7,206 nucleotides of DNA, taken from the NCBI GenBank assembly GCA_020433835.1, contig JAGRBY010000371.1, positions 1 through 7,206 of the forward strand, in the 5' to 3' direction. The translations under genes and the position numbers were made by a program. Below the pieces are notes generated by a model, which saw only the letters and a list, made by a program, of their open reading frames with translations, was not told the DNA's origin and did not search any database. The stretch is from Anaerolineae bacterium. GTDB taxonomy: Bacteria; Chloroflexota; Anaerolineae; 4572-78; J111. The first letter of the stretch is position 1; every line of letters begins with the position of its first letter. Below are positions 5,573-7,206 of this stretch, in pieces.

Positions 5573-7206
5573 CTATTTCACAATTTTCTTTAACGATGCC
5601 AGGCTTGCTTGTCGAAAAAACCGGCGATAGGCCGCTGTTTCATCAAGTGTCGATTGCAGAATCGATTCAAGTATACCCGCATTTTCGATAGAAGGCGATT
5701 GTTGACAGGGCCGCACCACCACCAATTCCTCTTCATCAACCACCTTTTCCAGCTTGCCCTGCGCCACCAGCCAATCAAGACCACGCTGCGCTGTTGTCAC
5801 GCGATGCCCTAACCCGGCGGCTAATTCTTCCCAGAAGATCTCGCCTTCTCGTTGTGTAACGGCATATTTGATTAAGCCCATCAACCGTTGGATAAACGCC
5901 GGAAACGTATCGAACGGCGACGGCTGCCCCACCAACACAATTTTCTGAGGCCTGACTCTGGCAACAGCCTGCTCCAAAATATCCTGCCCCGGCGGTGCCG
6001 TCCAGATGACCAAGGTGTCGGCCCGTTGGAGTTTGTGACGAGGGGTGGTTTCTACATCAGGTAGCGTTACGCCTTCAGACCAGATGAGGAATGGAGATGG
6101 GAGATTGGAGATTAGAGATTGGAGATTAGAGATTGGTAATTGGGAAGCTGACTGCTGACTGCTAACTGCTAACTGCTGATCGCTTATCAACGTACGATAA
6201 TCGATGAATTCTACATCGCGAACAACGGTAGTAGGCGTCCACTCACGGAAGGCGACGAGTTCGGTTTGGATGGCATCGCCGCCCCGGAAATCGTCGGGAC
6301 TTATCGTGAGGGCCAAATCAAAGCGACCTTCGGGCGAGCGTTCCGTTGCACCGCGCCACCAGATGACGGCTTGTTGATAGCCCTCTTCATCTTCGACGGT
6401 TAAACGTTTGTGATCGCCGGCTTTACCGAAGAGAGCCTCATCGACCAGCCGCAGCCCGCGACAACCTAATCTGATCGACGGATTGCCATTGCCGAAGGGT
6501 GCGAGTTTTTGGATGGTGGTCAGCAAATCGACATTAAGCTGCGAAAGTTCAACCATCAGATCGGGTCTGATGGTTTTGGTCGAAGAGGGCAGGCAACCTT
6601 CCAACGCTTCAGACAAACCGCGCCGGAAAGGCATCACATTTTCCGGAGCCAGCGCCAGACCGGCGGCCATCGGGTGACCGCCGAAACCGGCCAAGAGGTG
6701 CGCCTGCGTTTTTATCGCCTGATGAATATCACACCCGGCCACTGAACGCGCCGAGCCGCGTCCTAAATCATTGGGGCGCAGCGAGATTAAGATCACCGGC
6801 TTACCGTACTGCTCTACCAACCGGCTGGCAGCAATGCCGATCACACCCGGATGCCAATCTGCCGCCGCCAACACGATGGCGTTGTATTGAGCCAAAGACG
6901 GTGTATCTTCAAGCTGGCTCAACGCCTGAACGACCACGCGATCGACAAGCAGTTTGCGGCGGTCATTTAGCCCTTCCAACTGCAAGGCGATAATGCGAGC
7001 GCGAGCCAAGTTATCAGTTGTCAACAACTCAACCGCCTGGTTGGCGTCACCGAGGCGGCCCAGAGCATTGAGGCGCGGGGCCAGCCAAAAGCCGATGTGA
7101 TCCTCGGTCAGTCGGGCGGCTTTGATGTTGGCGTTTTCGATGAGTACTTGTAAGCCTAATCGCTCGGAGTCCTGCAAAACATCCAGCCCCTGCTGTAATA
7201 AATAGC
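5573..7206 (-). CDS. recJ: Single-stranded-DNA-specific exonuclease RecJ, partial (N-terminus outside window)
   Basis: The frame is open through the right edge. The in-frame TTG at 7175-7177 is an internal codon, because the residues before it (YLLQQGLDV) continue the family pattern. RecJ degrades single-stranded DNA 5' to 3' in recombination and mismatch or base-excision repair. Residues are counted from the Leu/TTG codon at 7175-7177. Visible parts are the end of the DHH domain (PRLNALGRLGDANQAVELL, about 34-52) and the DHHA1 domain with ADWHPGVIGIAASRL (106-120), GRGSARS (139-145) and GFGGHPMAAG (164-173), where GGH is the DHHA1 signature. The OB-type DNA-binding domain contains APFGNGNP (236-243). 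The metal-binding DHH residues lie beyond the edge. After the OB domain comes a repeat-encoded Ser/Gln/Asn/Leu-rich linker (332-362), then a C-terminal extension (about 363-534) with a winged-helix-like segment near 455-500. Extended C-termini are common in RecJ of this kind of bacterium. The gene leads into fic with an 18-bp gap. Confidence 0.93.
   Translation of the reverse strand, partial: YLLQQGLDVLQDSERLGLQVLIENANIKAARLTEDHIGFWLAPRLNALGRLGDANQAVELLTTDNLARARIIALQLEGLNDRRKLLVDRVVVQALSQLEDTPSLAQYNAIVLAAADWHPGVIGIAASRLVEQYGKPVILISLRPNDLGRGSARSVAGCDIHQAIKTQAHLLAGFGGHPMAAGLALAPENVMPFRRGLSEALEGCLPSSTKTIRPDLMVELSQLNVDLLTTIQKLAPFGNGNPSIRLGCRGLRLVDEALFGKAGDHKRLTVEDEEGYQQAVIWWRGATERSPEGRFDLALTISPDDFRGGDAIQTELVAFREWTPTTVVRDVEFIDYRTLISDQQLAVSSQQSASQLPISNLQSLISNLPSPFLIWSEGVTLPDVETTPRHKLQRADTLVIWTAPPGQDILEQAVARVRPQKIVLVGQPSPFDTFPAFIQRLMGLIKYAVTQREGEIFWEELAAGLGHRVTTAQRGLDWLVAQGKLEKVVDEEELVVVRPCQQSPSIENAGILESILQSTLDETAAYRRFFRQASLASLKKIVK
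6094..6184. repeat. Tandem heptanucleotide array inside recJ (13 units in register)
   Basis: Thirteen 7-nt units follow one another without a phase break. First come GAGATGG, then GAGATTG and GAGATTA alternating to 6135, then GTAATTG and GGAAGCT as transition units. GACTGCT twice, AACTGCT twice and GATCGCT complete the array. Two related heptamer families are thus fused head to tail. On the minus strand the array encodes RecJ residues about 332-362, rich in Ser, Gln, Asn and Leu, and keeps the frame open. Heptanucleotide repeats (STRR type) are known from cyanobacterial genomes; the link is by analogy. Confidence 0.9.

Noticed and set aside
6094..6184. CRISPR-like array
   Set aside because: Units are only 7 nt, directly adjacent without spacers, and lie inside recJ.
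7175..7177. TTG as the start of RecJ
   Set aside because: The frame is open to the window edge, and the preceding codons continue the RecJ family pattern, so the gene starts outside the window.

Overview
The window appears to come from a bacterial chromosome, most likely a member of the Chloroflexota (Anaerolineae-like). The clues are a long-tailed RecJ, a four-domain S1 protein, a membrane Hanks-type kinase with a Thr/Ser/Pro linker and an extracytoplasmic propeller, and in-gene heptanucleotide repeats. This placement is inference from protein style; no rRNA or tRNA marker is present.

Layout. The left edge (2-226, + strand) holds the last 74 codons of an IS1595/ISXO2-like transposase. Everything else that codes is on the minus strand. 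Reading from the right edge in the direction of transcription: recJ (5573-7206, 5' end outside the window), then a class II Fic protein (4172-5554), then a membrane-anchored Ser/Thr-kinase-like protein (1672-4161), a spacer of about 300 bp rich in inverted repeats (1375-1671), and a four-S1-domain RNA-binding protein (343-1374) whose end converges on the transposase.

recJ, fic and the kinase-like gene form a tight cluster. The gaps are 18 and 10 bp, and the kinase ribosome binding site overlaps the fic stop codon, so co-transcription is likely. The S1 gene has its own strong ribosome binding site and probably its own promoter in the spacer.

Four points stand out. (1) The kinase-like protein reads HQA where active kinases have HRD, and Met where the alpha-C Glu is expected, so it looks like a transmembrane pseudokinase. 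It carries a cytoplasmic kinase fold, one membrane helix, an extracytoplasmic propeller and a terminal beta-sandwich. (2) It is coupled to a Fic enzyme with an intact active site and an intact autoinhibitory motif, which suggests, but does not prove, a sensor and AMP-transferase pair. (3) The S1 gene is interrupted by an in-frame TGA; the codons after it still encode the conserved end of the fourth S1 domain. (4) recJ carries thirteen in-phase heptanucleotide units between its OB domain and its C-terminal extension.

Base composition is mosaic. recJ and the kinase-domain part are GC-richer, while fic, the propeller part and the S1 gene are AT-richer. This fits separate histories for the pieces.
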